From Toxotes chatareus (Eukaryota > Chordata > Actinopteri > Toxotidae): a stretch of 64,000 bases of DNA. The translations under genes were made by a program, and so were the position numbers. Shown here in pieces: positions 35,973 through 48,797 of the stretch. The stretch lies in contig CM028884.1 of NCBI GenBank assembly GCA_016801885.1, positions 6,840,501 through 6,904,500 of the forward strand, in the 5' to 3' direction. The notes under the pieces are model-generated. The model had not been told where the DNA came from and did no database searches. It was given only the letters and a program-made list of their open reading frames with translations. Numbering within the stretch: position 1 is the first letter of the stretch; each line of letters opens with the position of its first letter.

Positions 35973-38537
35973 GCGGAGTGCTAATGTGGGAGGCTAGGCA
36001 CCTGTGGTGAGGGCGCTTCACTTAATTGCATGCGAGTTAACAGACAGGGACGTTACAGACTGCACCGTTTGCTGTGAGGTTGCCGTGAGTTTGGTTTTGG
36101 TTTTGCTGCACCAAAGGCGAGTAGTGGTAGCACCCCTGGCACTCCTTCGTGTGTAGTCTGCCTCTCTGCATGTGGCCTCTGCCTATAGTGTTTTAACTTG
36201 AATTTGAAACCTTAAATACGTTGTCCTTTTTAAATGAATGTCGAGGTCGTCCCTTTTTAGAAGAGAAATTGTAATAAAGTGCGTTTTAACAATTTCATTA
36301 AGTTTGTAACCTTTTTCTCTCTTTTCCAGCAGTTCCAGTCCCGGCTTTTTTGTTTTGTTTTATTTTATTTATTTATTTAGATTATTAAATACATGAATAT
36401 GCTTTTCGACTCACGCCTCTGTCTCAGTAATGTACAATACTTTCCGTACCCACTGTAGGCTGCTGGCCTGGGTTTTTGGACACAGTAGCACAGCTTGCAA
36501 GTCCATAAGTCCAAGTCCACAAACTGCTTTTTCATTATTTGCAGAATCATTGTCTCGTGTTGATTCTTGCCTTGCCTCATCTTTCTGGGTGACATGTGCA
36601 TCATATTCTGCCTTACTGATGTTCCCATGCTTGTAGGAAACACAAACATCACACTGATGATCTTTCTTCTTGAAGACGCCACCATCTTGAAGAGCTTGTA
36701 AAATTGCCTAGGTCACACTCTCTTTTGACTTAGGCAAAATAAAATGGCCTAAGTCACACTCTTGACATAGGCCATTATATTAGAGGGAAAAAATAAAAAT
36801 TTCTGTTCAAGTGAGAATGTAGGAAATTTTACCAGCATTATGAGGAGATGATTTAGGCAAAAAAAAAAACCTAATTTGGTCAAAAAATGACATAGGCCAT
36901 TATTTTAGAAAGGCGTGGATGGTTTAATGTTAAGAGTGTTGTGAGTTTGTCATAACAATAAATATTTTCAGGTATAACGCAGATAATATTGAATAATGTT
37001 TAATAAGCACCTGCAATTTCATGCTGAGTTAGAATTAGGAAAAAGGCAGCTCAAGATCTTTGGCTCCTAATTCAGAAAGCTGTCAGTTCCCCGCAGTCAC
37101 CGTAGGCAGGAGAGCAGACCTGACGTCAGCACCTGCACTGCTGCCAGCGGCGCTTTCTGCCTTCACTAAAGCCAATTGTTGGCCGTGGCCGAATGGTTAG
37201 TGAGGAGAGCTGGTGACGCGATGGTCTGGGGTTCGATTCTCCTCAGAGTCCGGCTGACTACTGAGAGTGATTAGGGCCATTGTTTGTCTGCATATTCATT
37301 GCTGTGTTTGGCAATAATTAAAGACTGCAAAGTGATGCGCTAGGAGCGTCTGGATGAAACTCTAGCAGAGCTGCTGATGCTGGCCGCTGCTGAAAGTGGC
37401 TGTGCCGCTCATGTTCCTCCAGCTCAGCTCAGCTCAGCGCAGCGTCACTGGCTTCCATTCCCCGCAAGCGCAGGTGACATTAAATCATAACAAGATGATA
37501 AAAGCTTGCCATTGGCTCATGTTTCCAACACTCAAAACGACTAAAGGGCACTGCGGTGGCCACATGAGATGTCATCTGGTCCGCAGCCCACCTCCCCAGT
37601 CAGCACAGAAGCGATAAAAAGTTCATATTTGAAGCATATGTCATGATTATTTTCAACACATCCATTTTACACGGCGGCATTAGGACTTTCCCATAATTCC
37701 AAAGGGCAGTCTCAGCCAAATCCAAGCTAATAATTTGAAAATTCAAGCAATTTCAACTTTTAAAAAGTGTCCGGCAGGTGACTGTGACGAGCAGAGTGTG
37801 ACAGCTATGGAAATGGCCAAAGGAGACAAGCGGTAACCATCAGTGAGACGAAGACGCGGCTTGTGCCCTTTAAATACGGGTGGAACATCTGGAGCTTGTA
37901 GAGGTCGCACAGGCCGCTGCTGCCTTGATTCTACGGTGACGTGCCGTCCGCCAACCTGCAGGAATCGAAGCCCCACAAAACGCGGGCTTGCAGACGCCCT
38001 CTGGTTGAAGACGCAGCCAAGAGCTGTTAGTGCACACATTCCGGTACCAGGGATTGAGCCAGGTCTGCATGCGACCCCAATTTTGCTATTGTTTAATGTT
38101 AAGAGTGTTGTGAGTTTGTCATTTAATAAATATTTTCAGCTAAAATGCAGATCATATTTAATCATTTTTAATAACCACTTGCAATTTCATGCTGATGTGG
38201 TGGGGAATGCTCCACTAGTCTAGGCACAGCTGATGAATGCAGCCTGGAGCCAGCCCTCCCAAGTCCACCTAATCATGGTTATATGAGACACCTGTGCGCT
38301 GTTGTCCGTCTCTCTCTGCCTCCCGCTCTGTCCCTGCTGTGGCTGTCCCTGTGCCGTATTGCATGTGAAGGATTTTGGTGCAAGTTTTGAACGTCCTGTG
38401 GTGAGTTGGCCCACGACTGTTCTTTATAGCCTATATATATATATATATATTTTTTTTTTTTAATTATTATTTTGCTTTGCTATCATTGTTTATTTGATTG
38501 TGATTTAATTTTGTTTTGAAGTTCTTTTCTTTCCTAG
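35973..38537 (+). repeat. Array unit 11 (2565 bp)
   Basis: tRNA-like segment 37179-37257. Private changes are a duplicated GT in 'tcgtgtgtagtc' near 36150 and an A-to-G substitution near 36281 (aaagtgcg), one of few clear substitutions between units. Confidence 0.95.
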
Positions 38538-41098
38538 GCGGAGTGCTAATGTGGGAGGCTAGGCACCTGTGGTGAGGGCGCTTCACTTAATTGCATGCGA
38601 GTTAACAGACAGGGACGTTACAGACTGCACCGTTTGCTGTGAGGTTGCCGTGAGTTTGGTTTTGGTTTTGCTGCACCAAAGGCGAGTAGTGGTAGCACCC
38701 CTGGCACTCCTTCGTGTAGTCTGCCTCTCTGCATGTGGCCTCTGCCTATAGTGTTTTAACTTGAATTTGAAACCTTAAATACGTTGTCCTTTTAAATGAA
38801 TGTCGAGGTCGTCCCTTTTTAGAAGAGAAATTGTAATAAAGTACGTTTTAACAATTTCATTAAGTTTGTAACCTTTTTCTCTTTTTTCCAGCAGTTCCAG
38901 TCCCGGCTTTTTTGTTTTGTTTTATTTTATTTATTTATTTAGATTATTAAATACATGAATATGCTTTTCGACTCACGCCTCTGTCTCAGTAATGTACAAT
39001 ACTTTCCGTACCCACTGTAGGCTGCTGGCCTGGGTTTTTGGACACAGTAGCACAGCTTGCAAGTCCATAAGTCCAAGTCCACAAACTGCTTTTTCATTAT
39101 TTGCAGAATCATTGTCTCGTGTTGATTCTTGCCTTGCCTCATCTTTCTGGGTGACATGTGCATCATATTCTGCCTTACTGATGTTCCCATGCTTGTAGGA
39201 AACACAAACATCACACTGATGATCTTTCTTCTTGAAGACGCCACCATCTTGAAGAGCTTGTAAAATTGCCTAGGTCACACTCTCTTTTGACTTAGGCAAA
39301 ATAAAATGGCCTAAGTCACACTCTTGACATAGGCCATTATATTAGAGGGGAAAAAATAAAAATTTCTGTTCAAGTGAGAATGTAGGAAATTTTACCAGCA
39401 TTATGAGGAGATGATTTAGGCAAAAAAAAAAACCTAATTTGGTCAAAAAATGACATAGGCCATTATTTTAGAAAGGCGTGGATGGTTTAATGTTAAGAGT
39501 GTTGTGAGTTTGTCATAACAATAAATATTTTCAGGTATAACGCAGATAATATTGAATAATGTTTAATAAGCACCTGCAATTTCATGCTGAGTTAGAATTA
39601 GGAAAAAGGCAGCTCAAGATCTTTGGCTCCTAATTCAGAAAGCTGTCAGTTCCCCGCAGTCACCGTAGGCAGGAGAGCAGACCTGACGTCAGCACCTGCA
39701 CTGCTGCCAGCGGCGCTTTCTGCCTTCACTAAAGCCAATTGTTGGCCGTGGCCGAATGGTTAGTGAGGAGAGCTGGTGACGCGATGGTCTGGGGTTCGAT
39801 TCTCCTCAGAGTCCGGCTGACTACTGAGAGTGATTAGGGCCATTGTTTGTCTGCATATTCATTGCTGTGTTTGGCAATAATTAAAGACTGCAAAGTGATG
39901 CGCTAGGAGCGTCTGGATGAAACTCTAGCAGAGCTGCTGATGCTGGCCGCTGCTGAAAGTGGCTGTGCCGCTCATGTTCCTCCAGCTCAGCTCAGCTCAG
40001 CGCAGCGTCACTGGCTTCCATTCCCCGCAAGCGCAGGTGACATTAAATCATAACAAGATGATAAAAGCTTGCCATTGGCTCATGTTTCCAACACTCAAAA
40101 CGACTAAAGGGCACTGCGGTGGCCACATGAGATGTCATCTGGTCCGCAGCCCACCTCCCCAGTCAGCACAGAAGCGATAAAAGTTCATATTTGAAGCATA
40201 TGTCATGATTATTTTCAACACATCCATTTTACACGGCGGCATTAGGACTTTCCCATAATTCCAAAGGGCAGTCTCAGCCAAATCCAAGCTAATAATTTGA
40301 AAATTCAAGCAATTTCAACTTTTAAAAAGTGTCCGGCAGGTGACTGTGACGAGCAGAGTGTGACAGCTATGGAAATGGCCAAAGGAGACAAGCGGTAACC
40401 ATCAGTGAGACGAAGACGCGGCTTGTGCCCTTTAAATACGGGTGGAACATCTGGAGCTTGTAGAGGTCGCACAGGCCGCTGCTGCCTTGATTCTACGGTG
40501 ACGTGCCGTCCGCCAACCTGCAGGAATCGAAGCCCCACAAAACGCGGGCTTGCAGACGCCCTCTGGTTGAAGACGCAGCCAAGAGCTGTTAGTGCACACA
40601 TTCCGGTACCAGGGATTGAGCCAGGTCTGCATGCGACCCCAATTTTGCTATTGTTTAATGTTAAGAGTGTTGTGAGTTTGTCATTTAATAAATATTTTCA
40701 GCTAAAATGCAGATCATATTTAATCATTTTTAATAACCACTTGCAATTTCATGCTGATGTGGTGGGGAATGCTCCACTAGTCTAGGCACAGCTGATGAAT
40801 GCAGCCTGGAGCCAGCCCTCCCAAGTCCACCTAATCATGGTTATATGAGACACCTGTGCGCTGTTGTCCGTCTCTCTCTGCCTCCCGCTCTGTCCCTGCT
40901 GTGGCTGTCCCTGTGCCGTATTGCATGTGAAGGATTTTGGTGCAAGTTTTGAACGTCCTGTGGTGAGTTGGCCCACGACTGTTCTTTTTATAGCCTATAT
41001 ATATATATGTTTTTTTTTTTTTTATTATTATTTTGCTTTGCTATCATTGTTTATTTGATTGTGATTTAATTTTGTTTTGAAGTTCTTTTCTTTCCTAG
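38538..41098 (+). repeat. Array unit 12 (2561 bp)
   Basis: tRNA-like segment 39742-39820. It is consensus-like, with one T fewer near 38790. Confidence 0.95.
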
Positions 41099-43659
41099 GC
41101 GGAGTGCTAATGTGGGAGGCTAGGCACCTGTGGTGAGGGCGCTTCACTTAATTGCATGCGAGTTAACAGACAGGGACGTTACAGACTGCACCGTTTGCTG
41201 TGAGGTTGCCGTGAGTTTGGTTTTGGTTTTGCTGCACCAAAGGCGAGTAGTGGTAGCACCCCTGGCACTCCTTCGTGTAGTCTGCCTCTCTGCATGTGGC
41301 CTCTGCCTATAGTGTTTTAACTTGAATTTGAAACCTTAAATACGTTGTCCTTTTTAAATGAATGTCGAGGTCGTCCCCTTTTTAGAAGAGAAATTGTAAT
41401 AAAGTACGTTTTAACAATTTCATTAAGTTTGTAACCTTTTTCTCTCTTTTCCAGCAGTTCCAGTCCCGGCTTTTTTGTTTTGTTTTATTTTATTTATTTA
41501 TTTAGATTATTAAATACATGAATATGCTTTTCGACTCACGCCTCTGTCTCAGTAATGTACAATACTTTCCGTACCCACTGTAGGCTGCTGGCCTGGGTTT
41601 TTGGACACAGTAGCACAGCTTGCAAGTCCATAAGTCCAAGTCCACAAACTGCTTTTTTCATTATTTGCAGAATCATTGTCTCGTGTTGATTCTTGCCTTG
41701 CCTCATCTTTCTGGGTGACATGTGCATCATATTCTGCCTTACTGATGTTCCCATGCTTGTAGGAAACACAAACATCACACTGATGATCTTTCTTCTTGAA
41801 GACGCCACCATCTTGAAGAGCTTGTAAAATTGCCTAGGTCACACTCTCTTTTGACTTAGGCAAAAAAAATGGCCTAAGTCACACTCTTGACATAGGCCAT
41901 TATATTAGAGGGAAAAAATAAAATTTCTGTTCAAGTGAGAATGTAGGAAATTTTACCAGCATTATGAGGAGATGATTTAGGCAAAAAAAAAAAAACCTAA
42001 TTTGGTCAAAAAAATGACATAGGCCATTATTTTAGAAAGGCGTGGATGGTTTAATGTTAAGAGTGTTGTGAGTTTGTCATAACAATAAATATTTTCAGGT
42101 ATAACGCAGATAATATTGAATAATGTTTAATAAGCACCTGCAATTTCATGCTGAGTTAGAATTAGGAAAAAGGCAGCTCAAGATCTTTGGCTCCTAATTC
42201 AGAAAGCTGTCAGTTCCCCGCAGTCACCGTAGGCAGGAGAGCAGACCTGACGTCAGCACCTGCACTGCTGCCAGCGGCGCTTTCTGCCTTCACTAAAGCC
42301 AATTGTTGGCCGTGGCCGAATGGTTAGTGAGGAGAGCTGGTGACGCGATGGTCTGGGGTTCGATTCTCCTCAGAGTCCGGCTGACTACTGAGAGTGATTA
42401 GGGCCATTGTTTGTCTGCATATTCATTGCTGTGTTTGGCAATAATTAAAGACTGCAAAGTGATGCGCTAGGAGCGTCTGGATGAAACTCTAGCAGAGCTG
42501 CTGATGCTGGCCGCTGCTGAAAGTGGCTGTGCCGCTCATGTTCCTCCAGCTCAGCTCAGCTCAGCGCAGCGTCACTGGCTTCCATTCCCCGCAAGCGCAG
42601 GTGACATTAAATCATAACAAGATGATAAAGCTTGCCATTGGCTCATGTTTCCAACACTCAAAACGACTAAAGGGCACTGCGGTGGCCACATGAGATGTCA
42701 TCTGGTCCGCAGCCCACCTCCCCAGTCAGCACAGAAGCGATAAAAGTTCATATTTGAAGCATATGTCATGATTATTTTCAACACATCCATTTTACACGGC
42801 GGCATTAGGACTTTCCCATAATTCCAAAGGGCAGTCTCAGCCAAATCCAAGCTAATAATTTGAAAATTCAAGCAATTTCAACTTTTAAAAAGTGTCCGGC
42901 AGGTGACTGTGACGAGCAGAGTGTGACAGCTATGGAAATGGCCAAAGGAGACAAGCGGTAACCATCAGTGAGACGAAGACGCGGCTTGTGCCCTTTAAAT
43001 ACGGGTGGAACATCTGGAGCTTGTAGAGGTCGCACAGGCCGCTGCTGCCTTGATTCTACGGTGACGTGCCGTCCGCCAACCTGCAGGAATCGAAGCCCCA
43101 CAAAACGCGGGCTTGCAGACGCCCTCTGGTTGAAGACGCAGCCAAGAGCTGTTAGTGCACACATTCCGGTACCAGGGATTGAGCCAGGTCTGCATGCGAC
43201 CCCAATTTTGCTATTGTTTAATGTTAAGAGTGTTGTGAGTTTGTCATTTAATAAATATTTTCAGCTAAAATGCAGATCATATTTAATCATTTTTAATAAC
43301 CACTTGCAATTTCATGCTGATGTGGTGGGGAATGCTCCACTAGTCTAGGCACAGCTGATGAATGCAGCCTGGAGCCAGCCCCTCCCAAGTCCACCTAATC
43401 ATGGTTATATGAGACACCTGTGCGCTGTTGTCCGTCTCTCTCTGCCTCCCGCTCTGTCCCTGCTGTGGCTGTCCCTGTGCCGTATTGCATGTGAAGGATT
43501 TTGGTGCAAGTTTTGAACGTCCTGTGGTGAGTTGGCCCACGACTGTTCTTTATAGCCTATATATATATATATTTTTTTTTTTTAATTATTATTTTGCTTT
43601 GCTATCATTGTTTATTTGATTGTGATTTAATTTTGTTTTGAAGTTCTTTTCTTTCCTAG
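41099..43659 (+). repeat. Array unit 13 (2561 bp)
   Basis: tRNA-like segment 42306-42384. The loop between the inverted motifs is altered (ggcaaaaaaaatgg near 41869), while both motif arms stay intact. One A is missing in 'gatgataaagc' near 42625. Confidence 0.95.
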
Positions 43660-46116
43660 GCGGAGTGCTAATGTGGGAGGCTAGGCACCTGTGGTGAGGG
43701 CGCTTCACTTAATTGCATGCGAGTTAACAGACAGGGACGTTACAGACTGCACCGTTTGCTGTGAGGTTGCCGTGAGTTTGGTTTTGGTTTTGCTGCACCA
43801 AAGGCGAGTAGTGGTAGCACCCCTGGCACTCCTTCGTGTAGTCTGCCTCTCTGCATGTGGCCTCTGCCTATAGTGTTTTAACTTGAATTTGAAACCTTAA
43901 ATACGTTGTCCTTTTTAAATGAATGTCGAGGTCGTCCCTTTTTAGAAGAGAAATTGTAATAAAGTACGTTTTAACAATTTCATTAAGTTTGTAACCTTTT
44001 TCTCTCTTTTCCAGCAGTTCCAGTCCCGGCTTTTTTTGTTTTGTTTTATTTTATTTATTTATTTAGATTATTAAATACATGAATATGCTTTTCGACTCAC
44101 GCCTCTGTCTCAGTAATGTACAATACTTTCCGTACCCACTGTAGGCTGCTGGCCTGGGTTTTTGGACACAGTAGCACAGCTTGCAAGTCCATAAGTCCAA
44201 GTCCACAAACTGCTTTTTTCATTATTTGCAGAATCATTGTCTCGTGTTGATTCTTGCCTTGCCTCATCTTTCTGGGTGACATGTGCATCATATTCTGCCT
44301 TACTGATGTTCCCATGCTTGTAGGAAACACAAACATCACACTGATGATCTTTCTTCTTGAAGACGCCACCATCTTGAAGAGCTTGTAAAATTGCCTAGGT
44401 CACACTCTCTTTTGACTTAGGCAAAATAAAATGGCCTAAGTCACACTCTTGACATAGGCCATTATATTAGAGGGGAAAAATAAAATTTCTGTTCAAGTGA
44501 GAATGTAGGAAATTTTACCAGCATTATGAGGAGATGATTTAGGCAAAAAAAAAACCTAATTTGGTCAAAAAATGACATAGGCCATTATTTTAGAAAGGCG
44601 TGGATGGTTTAATGTTAAGAGTGTTGTGAGTTTGTCATAACAATAAATATTTTCAGGTATAACGCAGATAATATTGAATAATGTTTAATAAGCACCTGCA
44701 ATTTCATGCTGAGTTAGAATTAGGAAAAAGGCAGCTCAAGATCTTTGGCTCCTAATTCAGAAAGCTGTCAGTTCCCCGCAGTCACCGTAGGCAGGAGAGC
44801 AGACCTGACGTCAGCACCTGCACTGCTGCCAGCGGCGCTTTCTGCCTTCACTAAAGCCAATTGTTGGCCGTGGCCGAATGGTTAGTGAGGAGAGCTGGTG
44901 ACGCGATGGTCTGGGGTTCGATTCTCCTCAGAGTCCGGCTGACTACTGAGAGTGATTAGGGCCATTGTTTGTCTGCATATTCATTGCTGTGTTTGGCAAT
45001 AATTAAAGACTGCAAAGTGATGCGCTAGGAGCGTCTGGATGAAACTCTAGCAGAGCTGCTGATGCTGGCCGCTGCTGAAAGTGGCTGTGCCGCTCATGTT
45101 CCTCCAGCTCAGCTCAGCTCAGCGCAGCGTCACTGGCTTCCATTCCCCGCAAGCGCAGGTGACATTAAATCATAACAAGATGATAAAAGCTTGCCATTGG
45201 CTCATGTTTCCAACACTCAAAACGACTAAAGGGCACTGCGGTGGCCACATGAGATGTCATCTGGTCCGCAGCCCACCTCCCCAGTCAGCACAGAAGCGAT
45301 AAAAAGTTCATATTTGAAGCATATGTCATGATTATTTTCAACACATCCATTTTACACGGCGGCATTAGGACTTTCCCATAATTCCAAAGGGCAGTCTCAG
45401 CCAAATCCAAGCTAATAATTTGAAAATTCAAGCAATTTCAACTTTTAAAAAGTGTCCGGCAGGTGACTGTGACGAGCAGAGTGTGACAGCTATGGAAATG
45501 GCCAAAGGAGACAAGCGGTAACCATCAGTGAGACGAAGACGCGGCTTGTGCCCTTTAAATACGGGTGGAACATCTGGAGCTTGTAGAGGTCGCACAGGCC
45601 GCTGCTGCCTTGATTCTACGGTGACGTGCCGTCCGCCAACCTGCAGGAATCGAAGCCCCACAAAACGCGGGCTTGCAGACGCCCTCTGGTTGAAGACGCA
45701 GCCAAGAGCTGTTAGTGCACACATTCCGGTACCAGGGATTGAGCCAGGTCTGCATGCGACCCCAATTTTGCTATTGTTTAATGTTAAGAGTGTTGTGAGT
45801 TTGTCATTTAATAAATATTTTCAGCTAAAATGCAGATCATATTTAATCATTTTTAATAACCACTTGCAATTTCATGCTGATGTGGTGGGGAATGCTCCAC
45901 TAGTCTAGGCACAGCTGATGAATGCAGCCTGGAGCCAGCCCTCCCAAGTCCACCTAATCATGGTTATATGAGACACCTGTGCGCTGTTGTCCGTCTCTCT
46001 CTGCCTCCCGCTCTGTCCCTGCTGTGGCTGTCCCTGTGCCGTATTGCATGTGAAGGATTTTGGTGCAAGTTTTGAACGTCCTGTGGTGAGTTGGCCCACG
46101 ACTGTTCTTTATAGCC

Positions 46117-46147
<31 letters not shown>

Positions 46148-46226
46148 TTTATTATTATTTTGCTTTGCTATCATTGTTTATTTGATTGTGATTTAATTTT
46201 GTTTTGAAGTTCTTTTTCTTTCCTAG
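43660..46226 (+). repeat. Array unit 14 (2567 bp)
   Basis: tRNA-like segment 44864-44942. Consensus-like apart from T- and A-run lengths. Confidence 0.95.
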
Positions 46227-48797
46227 GCGGAGTGCTAATGTGGGAGGCTAGGCACCTGTGGTGAGGGCGCTTCACTTAATTGCATGCGAGTTAACAGACA
46301 GGGACGTTACAGACTGCACCGTTTGCTGTGAGGTTGCCGTGAGTTTGGTTTTGGTTTTGCTGCACCAAAGGCGAGTAGTGGTAGCACCCTGGCACTCCTT
46401 CGTGTAGTCTGCCTCTCTGCATGTGGCCTCTGCCTATAGTGTTTTAACTTGAATTTGAAACCTTAAATACGTTGTCCTTTTTAAATGAATGTCGAGGTCG
46501 TCCCTTTTTAGAAGAGAAATTGTAATAAAGTACGTTTTAACAATTTCATTAAGTTTGTAACCTTTTCTCTCTTTTTCCAGCAGTTCCAGTCCCGGCTTTT
46601 TTGTTTTGTTTTATTTTATTTATTTATTTAGATTATTAAATACATGAATATGCTTTTCGACTCACGCCTCTGTCTCAGTAATGTACAATACTTTCCGTAC
46701 CCACTGTAGGCTGCTGGCCTGGGTTTTTGGACACAGTAGCACAGCTTGCAAGTCCATAAGTCCAAGTCCACAAACTGCTTTTTCATTATTTGCAGAATCA
46801 TTGTCTCGTGTTGATTCTTGCCTTGCCTCATCTTTCTGGGTGACATGTGCATCATATTCTGCCTTACTGATGTTCCCATGCTTGTAGGAAACACAAACAT
46901 CACACTGATGATCTTTCTTCTTGAAGACGCCACCATCTTGAAGAGCTTGTAAAATTGCCTAGGTCACACTCTCTTTTGACTTAGGCAAAATAAAATGGCC
47001 TAAGTCACACTCTTGACATAGGCCATTATATTAGAGGGGAAAAATAAAATTTCTGTTCAAGTGAGAATGTAGGAAATTTTACCAGCATTATGAGGAGATG
47101 ATTTAGGCAAAAAAAAAACCTAATTTGGTCAAAAAATGACATAGGCCATTATTTTAGAAAGGCGTGGATGGTTTAATGTTAAGAGTGTTGTGAGTTTGTC
47201 ATAACAATAAATATTTTCAGGTATAACGCAGATAATATTGAATAATGTTTAATAAGCACCTGCAATTTCATGCTGAGTTAGAATTAGGAAAAAGGCAGCT
47301 CAAGATCTTTGGCTCCTAATTCAGAAAGCTGTCAGTTCCCCGCAGTCACCGTAGGCAGGAGAGCAGACCTGACGTCAGCACCTGCACTGCTGCCAGCGGC
47401 GCTTTCTGCCTTCACTAAAGCCAATTGTTGGCCGTGGCCGAATGGTTAGTGAGGAGAGCTGGTGACGCGATGGTCTGGGGTTCGATTCTCCTCAGAGTCC
47501 GGCTGACTACTGAGAGTGATTAGGGCCATTGTTTGTCTGCATATTCATTGCTGTGTTTGGCAATAATTAAAGACTGCAAAGTGATGCGCTAGGAGCGTCT
47601 GGATGAAACTCTAGCAGAGCTGCTGATGCTGGCCGCTGCTGAAAGTGGCTGTGCCGCTCATGTTCCTCCAGCTCAGCTCAGCTCAGCGCAGCGTCACTGG
47701 CTTCCATTCCCCGCAAGCGCAGGTGACATTAAATCATAACAAGATGATAAAAGCTTGCCATTGGCTCATGTTTCCAACACTCAAAACGACTAAAGGGCAC
47801 TGCGGTGGCCACATGAGATGTCATCTGGTCCGCAGCCCACCTCCCCAGTCAGCACAGAAGCGATAAAAAGTTCATATTTGAAGCATATGTCATGATTATT
47901 TTCAACACATCCATTTTACACGGCGGCATTAGGACTTTCCCATAATTCCAAAGGGCAGTCTCAGCCAAATCCAAGCTAATAATTTGAAAATTCAAGCAAT
48001 TTCAACTTTTAAAAAGTGTCCGGCAGGTGACTGTGACGAGCAGAGTGTGACAGCTATGGAAATGGCCAAAGGAGACAAGCGGTAACCATCAGTGAGACGA
48101 AGACGCGGCTTGTGCCCTTTAAATACGGGTGGAACATCTGGAGCTTGTAGAGGTCGCACAGGCCGCTGCTGCCTTGATTCTACGGTGACGTGCCGTCCGC
48201 CAACCTGCAGGAATCGAAGCCCCACAAAACGCGGGCTTGCAGACGCCCTCTGGTTGAAGACGCAGCCAAGAGCTGTTAGTGCACACATTCCGGTACCAGG
48301 GATTGAGCCAGGTCTGCATGCGACCCCAATTTTGCTATTGTTTAATGTTAAGAGTGTTGTGAGTTTGTCATTTAATAAATATTTTCAGCTAAAATGCAGA
48401 TCATATTTAATCATTTTTAATAACCACTTGCAATTTCATGCTGATGTGGTGGGGAATGCTCCACTAGTCTAGGCACAGCTGATGAATGCAGCCTGGAGCC
48501 AGCCCCTCCCAAGTCCACCTAATCATGGTTATATGAGACACCTGTGCGCTGTTGTCCGTCTCTCTCTGCCTCCCGCTCTGTCCCTGCTGTGGCTGTCCCT
48601 GTGCCGTATTGCATGTGAAGGATTTTGGTGCAAGTTTTGAACGTCCTGTGGTGAGTTGGCCCACGACTGTTCTTTATAGCCTATATATATATATATATAT
48701 ATATTATATGTTTTTTTTTTTTATTATTATTTTGCTTTGCTATCATTGTTTATTTGATTGTGATTTAATTTTGTTTTGAAGTTCTTTTCTTTCCTAG
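46227..48797 (+). repeat. Array unit 15 (2571 bp)
   Basis: tRNA-like segment 47428-47506. The pyrimidine tract before the acceptor-like site is rearranged (cctttt ctctctttttccag near 46561-46580). Its terminal TA tract has a TTATATG variant shared with unit 16. Confidence 0.95.
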